DNA from: Bariatricus massiliensis
GTDB taxonomy: Bacteria; Bacillota; Clostridia; Lachnospirales; Lachnospiraceae
Reading direction: 5' to 3'
Assembly: GCF_900086725.1 (NCBI RefSeq)
Contig: NZ_LT574836.1
Coordinates: forward strand, 726,416 to 790,415
Length of the DNA: 64,000 nucleotides
In this document: in pieces, positions 31,491 to 39,940 of the stretch
How the letters are laid out: each line of letters opens with the position of its first letter
Numbering within the stretch: position 1 is the stretch's first letter
The notes under the pieces: model-generated
Told to the model about the DNA's origin: nothing
What the model saw: the letters and a program-made list of their open reading frames with translations, nothing else
Databases searched by the model: none
Made by a program: the position numbers and the translations under genes

Positions 31491-31940
31491 CTAACAAATT
31501 TGTTCCGAATCAAGGACAATCGTGAACGGGCCGTCATTTACAAGGCTGACCCTCATCTCGGCCCCAAAGCTTCCGCGTTCTACGATGGGAACACTCTTTT
31601 TACACTCTTCAATGATGTATTCATACATTTCATTTGCCATGTCAGGAGCTCCTGCCTCTATAAAGCTGGGCCGATTGCCCTTTTTACAATTGGCATAAAG
31701 GGTGAACTGTGAAATAAGAAGCATCTCTCCATCCACATCCTTCAGCGCCAGATTCGTTTTTCCGTTCTCGTCCTCAAAGATACGCAGCCCCACCATTTTT
31801 TTAATCATTTTATCGGCGATTTCTTTCGTGTCTTGCTGTCCGACTCCGATCAGCACTAAGAAGCCCTTACCAATCTTACCGATTACCTTATCTCCTACCG
31901 TTACATCTGCTTGTGTTACTCTCTGAATTACAAATTTCAT
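31491..31940 (-). CDS. dtd: D-aminoacyl-tRNA deacylase
   Basis: 149 residues, the normal DTD length. Diagnostic motifs: SQFTLYA near residue 78 and VNDGPFTIVLDS at the C-terminus, the N-x-G-P-F/V-T cross-subunit element. The start MKFVIQRVTQADVTV is canonical. DTD removes D-amino acids (and Gly from tRNA-Ala) by RNA-based catalysis as a homodimer. The next gene downstream, pepV, is separated by about 88 bases. Confidence 0.95.
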   Translation of the reverse strand: MKFVIQRVTQADVTVGDKVIGKIGKGFLVLIGVGQQDTKEIADKMIKKMVGLRIFEDENGKTNLALKDVDGEMLLISQFTLYANCKKGNRPSFIEAGAPDMANEMYEYIIEECKKSVPIVERGSFGAEMRVSLVNDGPFTIVLDSEQIC

Positions 31941-31978
31941 ATATACTTAGTATCTCCTTTGATGTAGTTTATCTCTCG

Positions 31979-32230
31979 CTATTCATGCCACAGTTCACTG
32001 TTCAAAAAATAGGTCGCCTCTTCCTGTTTATCCTTATCCACTAAAATTTGGTACTGCGTACTGGCGGCAGTATTTTCCCCGAATCGTCCCACCATATTAT
32101 GTCTATAGCTTTCGCTATTATTCCTCATTTTTGTAGTATACGGAATTTGATGGGCTTCAAGGATATTTTTTGCCTTTACATATTTTTCCGGTTCAAATGT
32201 CATGATTACTTCTACTTTCCTGCCAAACAT
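31979..32230 (-). CDS. Small DUF2007-like putative signal-transducing protein
   Basis: 83 residues from an ATG with GGAGGG six bases upstream; a longer in-frame start lacks a site. The sequence has an alternating pattern (VEVIMTFEPEKYVKAKNILEAH then IPYTTKMRN, then TQYQILVDKDKQEEATYFL) like a ferredoxin-like alpha/beta repeat of the DUF2007 type. No catalytic motif is visible. Function is unknown. It lies 38 bases upstream of dtd on the same strand. Confidence 0.65.
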   Translation of the reverse strand: MFGRKVEVIMTFEPEKYVKAKNILEAHQIPYTTKMRNNSESYRHNMVGRFGENTAASTQYQILVDKDKQEEATYFLNSELWHE

Positions 32231-32367
32231 AGCGGCCCTCCTCTCCTCTGTCTGCGGTAAGCTTATTTTAGCATTTAATATGTCCGGTGGCAACATTTGT
32301 GCTTGTTTTTCTGCGGATTATACGGTAACATAAATGACGGAAATATAGTATATAAGGCGGAAAAAAT

Positions 32368-33102
32368 ATGAAATTACAACAGTTACTAAGTTTTACACGC
32401 AAAGCAGTGGATGAATATGGAATGATTGACGAAGGAGACCATATCGCGGTGGGAGTTTCCGGGGGCAAAGACAGTCTTACCCTTCTGTATGCAATGCATG
32501 GATTGAAACGTTTTTATCCCAATAAGTTCGAACTCAGCGCTATAACGGTAGATCTGGGTTATGAAAAATGTGATTTCACTCCCGTAGTGGAATTATGCCG
32601 TGAATTGGAAGTACCCTACAAGATTGTCAAGACGGATATTGCACATATACTTTTTGAAGAGCGAAAGGAAAAAAATCCCTGCTCCCTGTGTGCCAAAATG
32701 CGGAAAGGCGCGCTCAATGAGGCGGTGAAAGAGATGGGATGCAATAAGATAGCCTATGCCCACCACAAAGATGATATTATCGAGACAATGCTCCTGTCAT
32801 TGATATTTGAAGGGCGATTCCACTCATTTTCCCCACGTACTTATCTTGACCGGATGGATCTTACTGTCATCCGCCCCATGATGTTTGTCGATGAGATGGA
32901 TGTGATTGGTTTTCAGCACAAATATAATCTTCCGGTCGTAAAGAGCCGCTGTCCCATTGACGGATACACGAAACGGCAGTATGCCAAGGAACTGGTGCGG
33001 GATTTGAATCTGGAGCATCCCGGCGCAAAAAACAGGATGTTCACGGCCATTTTGAACGGAAATATTCAAGGGTGGCCGGAGCGGATACCGAATATCCGCT
33101 AA
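32368..33102 (+). CDS. ttcA: TtcA-like PP-loop tRNA 2-thiolation protein
   Basis: 244 residues. The PP-loop motif VSGGKDSLTLL lies near residue 30 and the Cys pair PCSLCAKMRKG near 108, with a third Cys in KSRCPIDGYTKRQ. This three-Cys arrangement is the Fe-S ligand set of TtcA, which makes 2-thiocytidine at tRNA position 32. AHHKDDIIETMLLSLIFEG is a further conserved family block. Alternatives within the TtcA/TtuA group cannot be excluded without a tree. It is about 30 bases upstream of azlC on the same strand. Confidence 0.85.
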   Translation: MKLQQLLSFTRKAVDEYGMIDEGDHIAVGVSGGKDSLTLLYAMHGLKRFYPNKFELSAITVDLGYEKCDFTPVVELCRELEVPYKIVKTDIAHILFEERKEKNPCSLCAKMRKGALNEAVKEMGCNKIAYAHHKDDIIETMLLSLIFEGRFHSFSPRTYLDRMDLTVIRPMMFVDEMDVIGFQHKYNLPVVKSRCPIDGYTKRQYAKELVRDLNLEHPGAKNRMFTAILNGNIQGWPERIPNIR

Positions 33103-33132
33103 CATAATTTTGGAATGAGAAGGGGCTTTTTC

Positions 33133-33864
33133 ATGAATACAAAGGACAAGCAGTCAAGAGGGAAAATTGCCGCTGCGCTGCGGGCGGCTTTTCCTTTTAC
33201 AATCCCTATTTTGGCGGGATTTACATTTTTAGGAATCGCATATGGATTTTATATGCATGCCTACGGATTCTCGGCAGTCTATCCGATTCTTATGAGTCTT
33301 ACCATTTTTGCAGGCTCGATGGAGTTCGTGACAGGTCGGCTTTTACTGGCGCCCTTTGCACCTGTGGGAGCTTTTTTCCTGACATTGATGGTCAACGCCA
33401 GACATTTGTTTTATGGCATCTCCATGCTGGACAAATATAAGGACACGGGGAAAAAGAGATGGTATTTGATATTTGGCATGTGCGACGAATCCTTTTCTAT
33501 CAATTGTACTGCCAATATACCGGACGGTATCGATAAAGGCTGGTTCATGTTCTTTGTGACCTTGCTGAATCAGTGTTATTGGGTCTTAGGAGCCACTTTA
33601 GGAGGGCTGGCCGGGAACTTTATACGCTTTAACACAAAAGGGCTTGATTTCGTCATGATTGCCCTCTTCGTGGTGATATTCATGGAGCAGTGGGAAAAGG
33701 AACGAAACCATACAAGCGGGCTGATTGGCTTGTCTGCTTCGCTGCTCTGTCTGCTGATATTCGGGAGTGAAAACTTTATTATACCATCGATGATTGCTAT
33801 ACTCCTTATATTGACGTCCTTAAGGCCGAAGCTGGAGAAAAATGAGGAGGGGGATGCCCAATGA
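33133..33864 (+). CDS. azlC: AzlC-family branched-chain amino acid exporter subunit
   Basis: 243 residues from the ATG preceded by AGAAGGGG; an ATG six codons earlier overlaps that site. Several membrane helices are visible, with the family blocks AFPFTIPILAGFTFLGIAYG, FAGSMEFV, NARHLFYGISML and CDESFSI. AzlC pairs with the small protein AzlD to export branched-chain amino acids and their analogues; the azlD gene follows with a four-base overlap. No Lrp-type regulator is adjacent. Confidence 0.93.
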   Translation: MNTKDKQSRGKIAAALRAAFPFTIPILAGFTFLGIAYGFYMHAYGFSAVYPILMSLTIFAGSMEFVTGRLLLAPFAPVGAFFLTLMVNARHLFYGISMLDKYKDTGKKRWYLIFGMCDESFSINCTANIPDGIDKGWFMFFVTLLNQCYWVLGATLGGLAGNFIRFNTKGLDFVMIALFVVIFMEQWEKERNHTSGLIGLSASLLCLLIFGSENFIIPSMIAILLILTSLRPKLEKNEEGDAQ

Positions 33865-34187
33865 CAGTAACACAACAGATTTTGACGATAGCGGCCGTTG
33901 TACTGGGGACGATGACTACACGGTTTCTGCCTTTCCTGCTCTTTCCGGCGGGAAAGGAAACTCCAAAATATATTCGATATTTAGGAAATGTCCTCCCGGC
34001 GGCAGCCCTTGGACTTCTGGTCATCTACAGCCTCAAAGGGGTGACACTTTTTGGGGGCAGCCATGGGATTCCGGAGCTAACAGCAGTTGCCTTCGTAATG
34101 ATTCTTCACAAATGGAAACGGCAGACGCTTCTTTCCATCGCCGGAGGAACCATATTATATATGCTCCTTGTGCAGATGGTATTTTAA
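33861..34187 (+). CDS. azlD: AzlD-family small transporter subunit
   Basis: 108 residues with about four hydrophobic helices. Family blocks: GTMTTRFLPFLLF at the N-terminus, YLGNVLPAAALGLLVIYSLK in the middle and WKRQTLLSIAGGTILYMLLVQ at the end. The start overlaps the azlC stop (ATGA) and has GGAGGGGG upstream, so the two subunits are co-translated. A bidirectional terminator follows. Confidence 0.92.
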   Translation: MTVTQQILTIAAVVLGTMTTRFLPFLLFPAGKETPKYIRYLGNVLPAAALGLLVIYSLKGVTLFGGSHGIPELTAVAFVMILHKWKRQTLLSIAGGTILYMLLVQMVF

Positions 34188-34204
34188 CGATATCTTTACT
34201 AGAC

Positions 34205-34237
34205 AAAAAATCCGGGAATATTTTCCCGGATTTTTTT
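34205..34237. terminator. Bidirectional terminator between azlD and the cytidylate-kinase-like gene
   Basis: AAAAAATCCGGGAA-TATT-TTCCCGGATTTTTT is a perfect 14-bp stem whose A and T tails serve both strands, placed between convergent genes. Confidence 0.9.
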
Positions 34238-34880
34238 ATAATTTTCTGTCAGTTACATTTTCACGAAGCTCTATCAGTGCCTTCAGTGCGGCCACAGTGC
34301 CGTCGATTCCCAGTTCTGAACTGCTCAGGCTGAAATCGTAGCTGTCCACGTCGCCCCACTTTTTATTGGTATAGTAATTATAATAGCTGGCGCGCTTCTT
34401 ATCCGTCTTAAGAATCGTATCTTTTGCTTTGGCATCCGTAAGGTCATATAATCTGGTGATTCTGCGGACTCTGGCATCCAGATCGGCATGGATAAAGACA
34501 CTCATCACATTGTCATAGGATTCCAGCGCATAATCTGCGCAGCGTCCAACAAGAATACATGGGCCTTCATCTGCAATCTTCTTAATGGCGTCGAACTGTG
34601 CGAGGAATACTTTATGGTTCAGCGGCATGTCATTGTATGTGCCGGAGGAATATCCAAGAGAATATGTATCCATCACAAGGGAATAGAGAAAGCTGTTGGT
34701 AGGTTTCTCATCATGAGTCTCGAACAGCTCCTGACAGATTCCGCTTTCCTTCGCCGCACGGTCAAGCATTTCCTTATCGTATAACTTAATTCCCAAATCA
34801 GCCGCAAGCTTCTGACCGATCTCCCTGCCGCCGCTTCCATACTGACGTCCGATTGTTATTATAGTATTTACATTGCTCAT
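34236..34880 (-). CDS. Cytidylate kinase-like family protein
   Basis: 214 residues from the ATG with AAGGAG upstream; a GTG three codons earlier abuts that site. The P-loop TIGRQYGSGGREIGQ resembles the cytidylate-kinase-like (Cytidylate_kin2) family, and LYDKEMLDRAA and CILVGRCADY are its conserved blocks; RITRLYDLT with DKKRASYYNYYTNKKWGD forms the lid/NMP part. True Cmk proteins have a different central region, so this is probably a paralogous kinase with an unknown substrate, frequent in Clostridia. Confidence 0.85.
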   Translation of the reverse strand: MSNVNTIITIGRQYGSGGREIGQKLAADLGIKLYDKEMLDRAAKESGICQELFETHDEKPTNSFLYSLVMDTYSLGYSSGTYNDMPLNHKVFLAQFDAIKKIADEGPCILVGRCADYALESYDNVMSVFIHADLDARVRRITRLYDLTDAKAKDTILKTDKKRASYYNYYTNKKWGDVDSYDFSLSSSELGIDGTVAALKALIELRENVTDRKL

Positions 34881-34964
34881 ATCAGTCACACTCCTTCTAA
34901 TGCAATTCTATGTTCAAGTCTTATGCACATTATACAACACATCACCGGGAATGTATAGATTTTT

Positions 34965-35882
34965 TTAGGAAATATGATGCAATTTATCTAAAAGCAGCTC
35001 AAAATATTCGGGTAAAGGAGCATCGAACTCCATATACTCGCCTGTGCGGGGATGCCTGATACCTAGTATTTTTGCATGCAGAGTCTGTCCCGTGAGCGGA
35101 TAAGGGCATTTCTGAGGGCCGTAGACCCTGTCCCCAAGAAGCGGATGGTGAATACTTGCCATGTGGACTCGTATCTGGTGAGTGCGGCCAGTCTCGAGCC
35201 GGCAGGCAATATACGTATAGCTGCCGAAACGCTCTAATACTTGATAATGGGTAACCGCTTCTCTTCCGTTCTTATAATTAACACTCATCTTTTTGCGGTC
35301 TGTGGGATGCCTCCCAATAGGCGCGTCTATCGTTCCCTTATCCTCTTTTAGATTCCCGTGGACTATCGCGTGGTACACTCTCTTTATGGAATGTTCTTTC
35401 AATTGTTCAGCCAGTGACTGATGTGCCATGTCGTTCTTGCAGACAAGAAGAGAACCTGTTGTATCCATATCGATGCGGTGCACAATACCAGGCCTCATAA
35501 CACCGTTAATGCCAGACAGATTATCTTTACAGTGAAACATCAAGGCATTGACCAATGTGCCGCTGTAATGTCCTGCTGCGGGGTGTACGACCATCCCTTT
35601 TGGCTTGTTGACAATCAAAATGTCTTCATCTTCATACAAAATGTCCAGAGGGATATCCTCAGGGAGGATGTCCGGTTCAGAAAGTTCCGGAATTTCCACC
35701 AAGATATTGTCATCAAAACTGAGCTTATAATTTGCTTTTACCGTCGCACCATTTACATGTACACAGCCTTCCTTGATTAACTTTTGGATATAAGAACGGG
35801 AAAAGTCCGTCATCTCTCCTGAGAGAAACTTATCGATTCTTTCCCCGTCGTCCTTTTCTACTTGAAACATTTCTGTTTTCAT
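34965..35882 (-). CDS. rluD: RluA-family 23S rRNA pseudouridine synthase
   Basis: 305 residues from the ATG just after the lspA stop. An N-terminal S4 domain (ERIDKFLSGEMTDFSRSYIQKLIKEG) is followed by the catalytic domain with HRIDMDTTGSLLVCKND, whose Asp is the nucleophile, and LETGRTHQIRVHMASIHHPLLGD. It belongs to the RluD/YlyB type. The order lspA-rluD is conserved in Firmicutes. Exact uridine targets are inferred from family only. Confidence 0.93.
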   Translation of the reverse strand: MKTEMFQVEKDDGERIDKFLSGEMTDFSRSYIQKLIKEGCVHVNGATVKANYKLSFDDNILVEIPELSEPDILPEDIPLDILYEDEDILIVNKPKGMVVHPAAGHYSGTLVNALMFHCKDNLSGINGVMRPGIVHRIDMDTTGSLLVCKNDMAHQSLAEQLKEHSIKRVYHAIVHGNLKEDKGTIDAPIGRHPTDRKKMSVNYKNGREAVTHYQVLERFGSYTYIACRLETGRTHQIRVHMASIHHPLLGDRVYGPQKCPYPLTGQTLHAKILGIRHPRTGEYMEFDAPLPEYFELLLDKLHHIS

Positions 35883-35884
35883 CA

Positions 35885-36421
35885 CTATTTTTCATTCTCC
35901 CGCTGTTCTTTTCTGTATTTTCTGGTAAAGACTTCCAAATCCTCTTCCTTATAATAAAAGAAAATCAGGAGTACCAGTACGGCGAAGGTGACAGTCACAT
36001 ATATATCGGCAACATTGAAAATCGGGAAATCAATCAGTGAGAAATAAAAGAAATCCACTACATACCCCAGAAGAATGCGGTCAATAAAGTTTCCCAATGC
36101 CCCTGCCGTTAAAAAGACAATACAAATCTGTATAGGAAAATACCGCTTTGTCTTCGGAACAATGTAATAAAAATATACTGCGGCTAAAAGGGCCAGTGTG
36201 GTGGCAATCACAAAAAATCCTCTTTGATTTTGCAGCAGGCCGAAAGCCATTCCTCGGTTTTCTAGGTAATGAAGCTCGAACACACCTTTCACCAGCACAA
36301 GACTCTCTTGATTTTTCAAGTGTCTTACTGCCAAGAGTTTCGTGAATTGATCGGCAAGAACTAAAAGTATCAATCCCGCCAATGCAGAGAGATAATATTT
36401 TACAGACGATGACTTTTTCAT
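35885..36421 (-). CDS. lspA: Lipoprotein signal peptidase (signal peptidase II)
   Basis: 178 residues from the ATG with AGAAGGGA upstream. Four membrane helices are visible. Conserved elements are DQFTKLLA, ENRGMAFGLLQ and the two catalytic aspartates in GNFIDRI and FNVADIYVT. It cleaves prolipoproteins, such as the DUF3887 and carboxypeptidase lipoproteins encoded in this window. The C-terminus has an extra charged tail (KEEDLEVFTRKYRKEQ). It shares one base with the following reading frame region of rluD and lies in the sepF-ylmH-lspA-rluD run. Confidence 0.95.
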   Translation of the reverse strand: MKKSSSVKYYLSALAGLILLVLADQFTKLLAVRHLKNQESLVLVKGVFELHYLENRGMAFGLLQNQRGFFVIATTLALLAAVYFYYIVPKTKRYFPIQICIVFLTAGALGNFIDRILLGYVVDFFYFSLIDFPIFNVADIYVTVTFAVLVLLIFFYYKEEDLEVFTRKYRKEQRENEK

Positions 36422-36454
36422 AAAGCGTATCCCTTCTGGCTGCATACTATGCAG

Positions 36455-37231
36455 CTAAATGTATTTATAAACTGACACATAATACCGGCCTTTCTTTGTC
36501 TCGGACATTATTCCTTTATAAGCAAATCTGCCAAGCCCCCGCACAGAGACGATATCGTTCTCCTTTACTTGATACCCGTTGCTCGTAATCAGCTTGCCGT
36601 TCACATAGACTTTGCCACCTTCAATCAATGCGGTAAGCTTACTGCGGGAAGAGTTAAAGGCAAGGGACAGCAGGCTGTCCAATCTCACTGAAGCCACAGT
36701 CCCTTTTATTTCTTCGAATTTAGGTTCATATAAGAACTCCCCATTTCCGCAGATGGAAGCCATCACCGTCGTGTGTCGGACACGCGTCAGCTCATCGGTA
36801 ATGAAGTCGGCCAGCGTCTCAGAAACAAATAGAAAAGCCTGTGTGTCCTCTACAAGAATGTCTCCTAGTTTGCAGCGCTCGATTCCGAGATTTAAAAGAG
36901 CGCCCAGATAATCCCTGTGACTCAAAGATTCTGCGAACTTTTTCTGAAGCGGCGCAATCTGGATAGTTCGGATAGGATAGGAAGACTCGAACTCTTCTTC
37001 CGGGGTATACAAATAAAAAGCATCAGGTAGAAATGCTGCCATCTGACGCTCTGAAAACGCATATCCGCCAAAGGTTCTGTATGGTGCAGGGAACAGCTCC
37101 TTTGGCGTTGTATGTAAAATATTCAATTCATTCAAATTCAGGAAATCGGAATGCATCACAATCCCCCGTTGATATGCGAGATTGGAAAGCTCTATCAGAC
37201 GCTTTCTCAGTAAAACTTCTTCTTTTTCCAT
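36455..37231 (-). CDS. ylmH: YlmH-family S4-domain RNA-binding protein
   Basis: 258 residues from the ATG located five bases past the sepF stop; an in-frame upstream start would overlap sepF. The N-terminal part (VMHSDFLNLNELNIL, FGGYAFSERQMAAFLPD) is the YlmH-specific domain. The C-terminal S4 domain has VRLDSLLSLAFNSSRSKLTALIEGGKVYVNGK. In Bacillus it lies in the ylm cluster near division genes; recent work on the family connects it to ribosome rescue of stalled nascent chains. The surrounding sepF-yggS order matches that cluster. Confidence 0.9.
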   Translation of the reverse strand: MEKEEVLLRKRLIELSNLAYQRGIVMHSDFLNLNELNILHTTPKELFPAPYRTFGGYAFSERQMAAFLPDAFYLYTPEEEFESSYPIRTIQIAPLQKKFAESLSHRDYLGALLNLGIERCKLGDILVEDTQAFLFVSETLADFITDELTRVRHTTVMASICGNGEFLYEPKFEEIKGTVASVRLDSLLSLAFNSSRSKLTALIEGGKVYVNGKLITSNGYQVKENDIVSVRGLGRFAYKGIMSETKKGRYYVSVYKYI

Positions 37232-37235
37232 ATGC

Positions 37236-37778
37236 TTAATAACGGTTCTGAATCGACGGCACGTCAAATGAAGAACCCAGTAAATCTTGAAGGTCACCAG
37301 AAATATCAACATTAGCCGGTGTCACAAGGAAAATAAAGTTAGATATTTTCTGCAGGTTACCGTCAATAGCAAATGTAGCACCGGAAGTAAAGTCGATAAT
37401 ACGCTGCGCAATTTCTAAATCCATACCTTCCAGATTCAGTATTACAGTTCTTCCGCTCAATAAGGTCTCCGTAATCTCTCTTGTATCATCTACATTATTA
37501 GGCTTAATTACGCATACTTCCATGGCAGGGCCGCTTCTTCTGGCTGCCGGCTGCCGCATAGGCGTAACCTTTGTATTATTAGAACGGGAAGATCTCTTAG
37601 GCTCGAAGTCGTCCTCATCTTCGTAAGATGGTTTCTCTTTCTTATTAAAAAGACTTCTTCTTGGCTTCTCCTCGTAGTCATCCTCTTCTTCAAAATCATC
37701 ATCAAAGAAATCATCATCTTCGTAATCGTCGTCATCACTTAACTTCATTACGTCTAAAAACTTATCTAATACTCCCAT
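37236..37778 (-). CDS. sepF: Cell division protein SepF
   Basis: 180 residues. The N-terminal amphipathic helix MGVLDKFLDVMKLS (membrane anchor) is followed by a very acidic stretch (about residues 16-40, rich in D, E and Y) and a basic linker. The globular C-terminal domain has VCVIKPNNVDDTREITETLLSG, VILNLEGMDLEIAQRIIDFTSGATFAIDG and ISNFIFLVTPANVDISGD. SepF polymerises into rings that anchor FtsZ. The acidic repeat is longer than in Bacillus SepF. The ribosome site is weak. It follows yggS (ylmE), as in Bacillus. Confidence 0.95.
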   Translation of the reverse strand: MGVLDKFLDVMKLSDDDDYEDDDFFDDDFEEEDDYEEKPRRSLFNKKEKPSYEDEDDFEPKRSSRSNNTKVTPMRQPAARRSGPAMEVCVIKPNNVDDTREITETLLSGRTVILNLEGMDLEIAQRIIDFTSGATFAIDGNLQKISNFIFLVTPANVDISGDLQDLLGSSFDVPSIQNRY

Positions 37779-37813
37779 TTTTTCTTTTTACACTCCTATC
37801 TGTGGTATCGGTT

Positions 37814-38506
37814 CTAATGAGCATAACTTCTCTCACCAAAGATTGCTGTCCCTACCCGGACCATTGTAGCTCCCTCTTCTATTGCAACTTCAAAATCATT
37901 GGTCATACCCATGGAAAGTATACTCATATTAACATTATTAACTTTTTCCTTTCCAATGTCAACAGATAATTTTCGTAAGTTTGCAAAATGTATGCGATTC
38001 TCCTCAGGATCATCAACAAAGGGAGCTATTGTCATTAAACCATTTACTTTTATATTGCGAAATCTGACAATTTGCTTCACAAAATCTAAAGCTTCTTCTG
38101 GCATGATTCCAAACTTACTCTCTTCCCTTGCCATATTCACTTCTAAAAGCACATTGGCAATAAGCCCCTTTTTACCGGCTTCTTTGTCGATACTTTCTGC
38201 CAGTCTCAGAGAATCTACAGAGTGGATGAGCTCTGCTTTGTCAATGATATATTTGACTTTATTTCTCTGCAGATGTCCGATCATCTGCCAATGTATATCT
38301 GAAGGCATTGCTTCATACTTGTCCACCAGTTCCTGCACCTTATTTTCTCCAAAGTACCTTGCTCCGCCCTCGTAAGCCTCCCGCAGCATCTCCAGCGGCT
38401 TAGTTTTACTCACTGCAATCAGTGTGACCTCCTCACGTCTGCGTCCGCTGCGCTCACAGGCCATCTGTACCCGTTTTTCCACTTCCCTTAAATTTTCAGT
38501 TACCAT
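37814..38506 (-). CDS. yggS: YggS/YlmE-family PLP homeostasis protein
   Basis: 230 residues from the ATG with AAGGAG eight bases upstream (a GTG three codons earlier abuts the site). The PLP-binding Lys is in IAVSKTKPLE near residue 32. Other blocks: YFGENKVQELVDKYE, WQMIGHLQRNKVKYI, SILSMGMTNDFEVAIEEGATMVRVGTAIFGER. It has no known catalytic reaction and buffers pyridoxal phosphate. Cotranscription with sepF is a general Firmicutes pattern. Confidence 0.94.
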   Translation of the reverse strand: MVTENLREVEKRVQMACERSGRRREEVTLIAVSKTKPLEMLREAYEGGARYFGENKVQELVDKYEAMPSDIHWQMIGHLQRNKVKYIIDKAELIHSVDSLRLAESIDKEAGKKGLIANVLLEVNMAREESKFGIMPEEALDFVKQIVRFRNIKVNGLMTIAPFVDDPEENRIHFANLRKLSVDIGKEKVNNVNMSILSMGMTNDFEVAIEEGATMVRVGTAIFGERSYAH

Positions 38507-38518
38507 ATTTGTCACTCC

Positions 38519-39940
38519 TTACTGGGTGACCACATCATTTTCCTGCACAGAATTCCCATACAGCGCAATGCGGTCATAATTTGAAAGTCCATAACTGCTG
38601 CCTTCTTCTACTATATAATATTCCTCGCTCTCGCAGAGAATATTGACCTGTTTAAATACAGCGTAGCCTTTGTTGATATTATAAACTCCCTGAAGCTTCC
38701 GGGAATCGCCGACTTTTGTTGTCTCTCCAGAGTCGGGCATCACCAATATATCCCCCGCCTTCAGGACATTCTTATCCAGATAGACCAGTCCTTCTACCGA
38801 ATCACGGTAGAATACAGTGGCTGCCACAAATTCTGTAGCCGCATTACCATTTTTGCTCTTTGTCTGACGCATGACGCCGTTTTCCTTCGAGGCGCCGCCC
38901 GTGGTAAGGTAGGACTCAGGAACTACATAGAACTCTTTAGAAGTCAAGGATGTCTTCGGTATCTTAAGACCGGATTCATCCTCCAAAATCAGTTCAATGT
39001 CAACAAACCGTTCATCCGCATAACGTATCATGGAGGAGGTAAAAGTCAGAAAGCCATAGGCATCATCTTTTCCTCTATTATAGATATCTAATTTTGCCCG
39101 CAAGGTCTGATTGTCCTCGGTGAACTTTACCTGTGCGTATTTTTGCTTATCTGCGTCATACATCTCATTGTATTGTTTTTCCAGCTCAGGCGTCAGCTTG
39201 ATTACTACCGTCCATTCTTCGCTGGTAATCAGCTTATACAAAGGGTCGCCTGCTTTGACTTCGGTATTGTTTGTATATTCTGTTCTTGTGTAATCTTCCT
39301 TCGAAAGATAACTCTCATCTACGTCCTTAAGCTTTAAATCCTCGTAGCCGTCTATGCCATACTCTATCACCCCGTCATCCGGTGCCTGACAGACCGAAAG
39401 CCCCTCTGTCTGTCCATTTTCAAGCAATGTGTTGAGCTGAGTCGCACGGTTCTGAGCCGTATTATTCTGAATGATCGCCGATACTTCTGTTTTTAGATTT
39501 TGAGCTGTTTTAAAGTTTTGGGAATCATAACTCTCATTGAAGGCTTGCGCTTTCAGAGCGATATTGTTCCACTCCTCCGCCGTGAGGGACACTTCCTGAT
39601 TCTCCTGTACTTCTTCTGGAGTTTCCAGCTTTTCAGGGGATAAGGTACAGATATTCGCACCGACTGCCGCCTTTTCTCCTGATTCCGTGAAATAATTGAC
39701 ATATCCGTCACTGTCTGCCCGTACAACAGTCTCCTGCCGGATAACAATACCTGAAAAAGCATTATCTTTTAAGATACTTCCCTCACGCACCTCATATACG
39801 GCCACCCGGTCCTTTGTAAGATAAGTGAGGACCGTAACGGCCAGATAAATAAATACGACGCCGAATAAAATCAGCCCTATATTCCATGCTCCCTTTTTTT
39901 TATACGATTGTAGATTGATAATATCATTATTACCGGCCAA
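38519..39940 (-). CDS. HlyD-like membrane-fusion protein next to division genes
   Basis: About 473 residues from a TTG that has GGGAGG seven bases upstream; an ATG ten codons earlier overlaps the radical SAM gene by 41 bases and is the alternative. One membrane helix near the N-terminus (IGLILFGVVFIYLAVTVLTYL), then a beta-barrel/lipoyl-like region (SGIVIRQETVVRADSDGYVNYF, GEKAAVGANICTL), a helical hairpin, and a second barrel (VVPESYLTTGG, ILVMPDSGETTKV). This is the HlyD_D23-type adaptor fold. No ABC or RND partner is nearby. It lies 12 bases upstream of yggS in a division-gene run. Confidence 0.8.
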   Translation of the reverse strand: MAGNNDIINLQSYKKKGAWNIGLILFGVVFIYLAVTVLTYLTKDRVAVYEVREGSILKDNAFSGIVIRQETVVRADSDGYVNYFTESGEKAAVGANICTLSPEKLETPEEVQENQEVSLTAEEWNNIALKAQAFNESYDSQNFKTAQNLKTEVSAIIQNNTAQNRATQLNTLLENGQTEGLSVCQAPDDGVIEYGIDGYEDLKLKDVDESYLSKEDYTRTEYTNNTEVKAGDPLYKLITSEEWTVVIKLTPELEKQYNEMYDADKQKYAQVKFTEDNQTLRAKLDIYNRGKDDAYGFLTFTSSMIRYADERFVDIELILEDESGLKIPKTSLTSKEFYVVPESYLTTGGASKENGVMRQTKSKNGNAATEFVAATVFYRDSVEGLVYLDKNVLKAGDILVMPDSGETTKVGDSRKLQGVYNINKGYAVFKQVNILCESEEYYIVEEGSSYGLSNYDRIALYGNSVQENDVVTQ

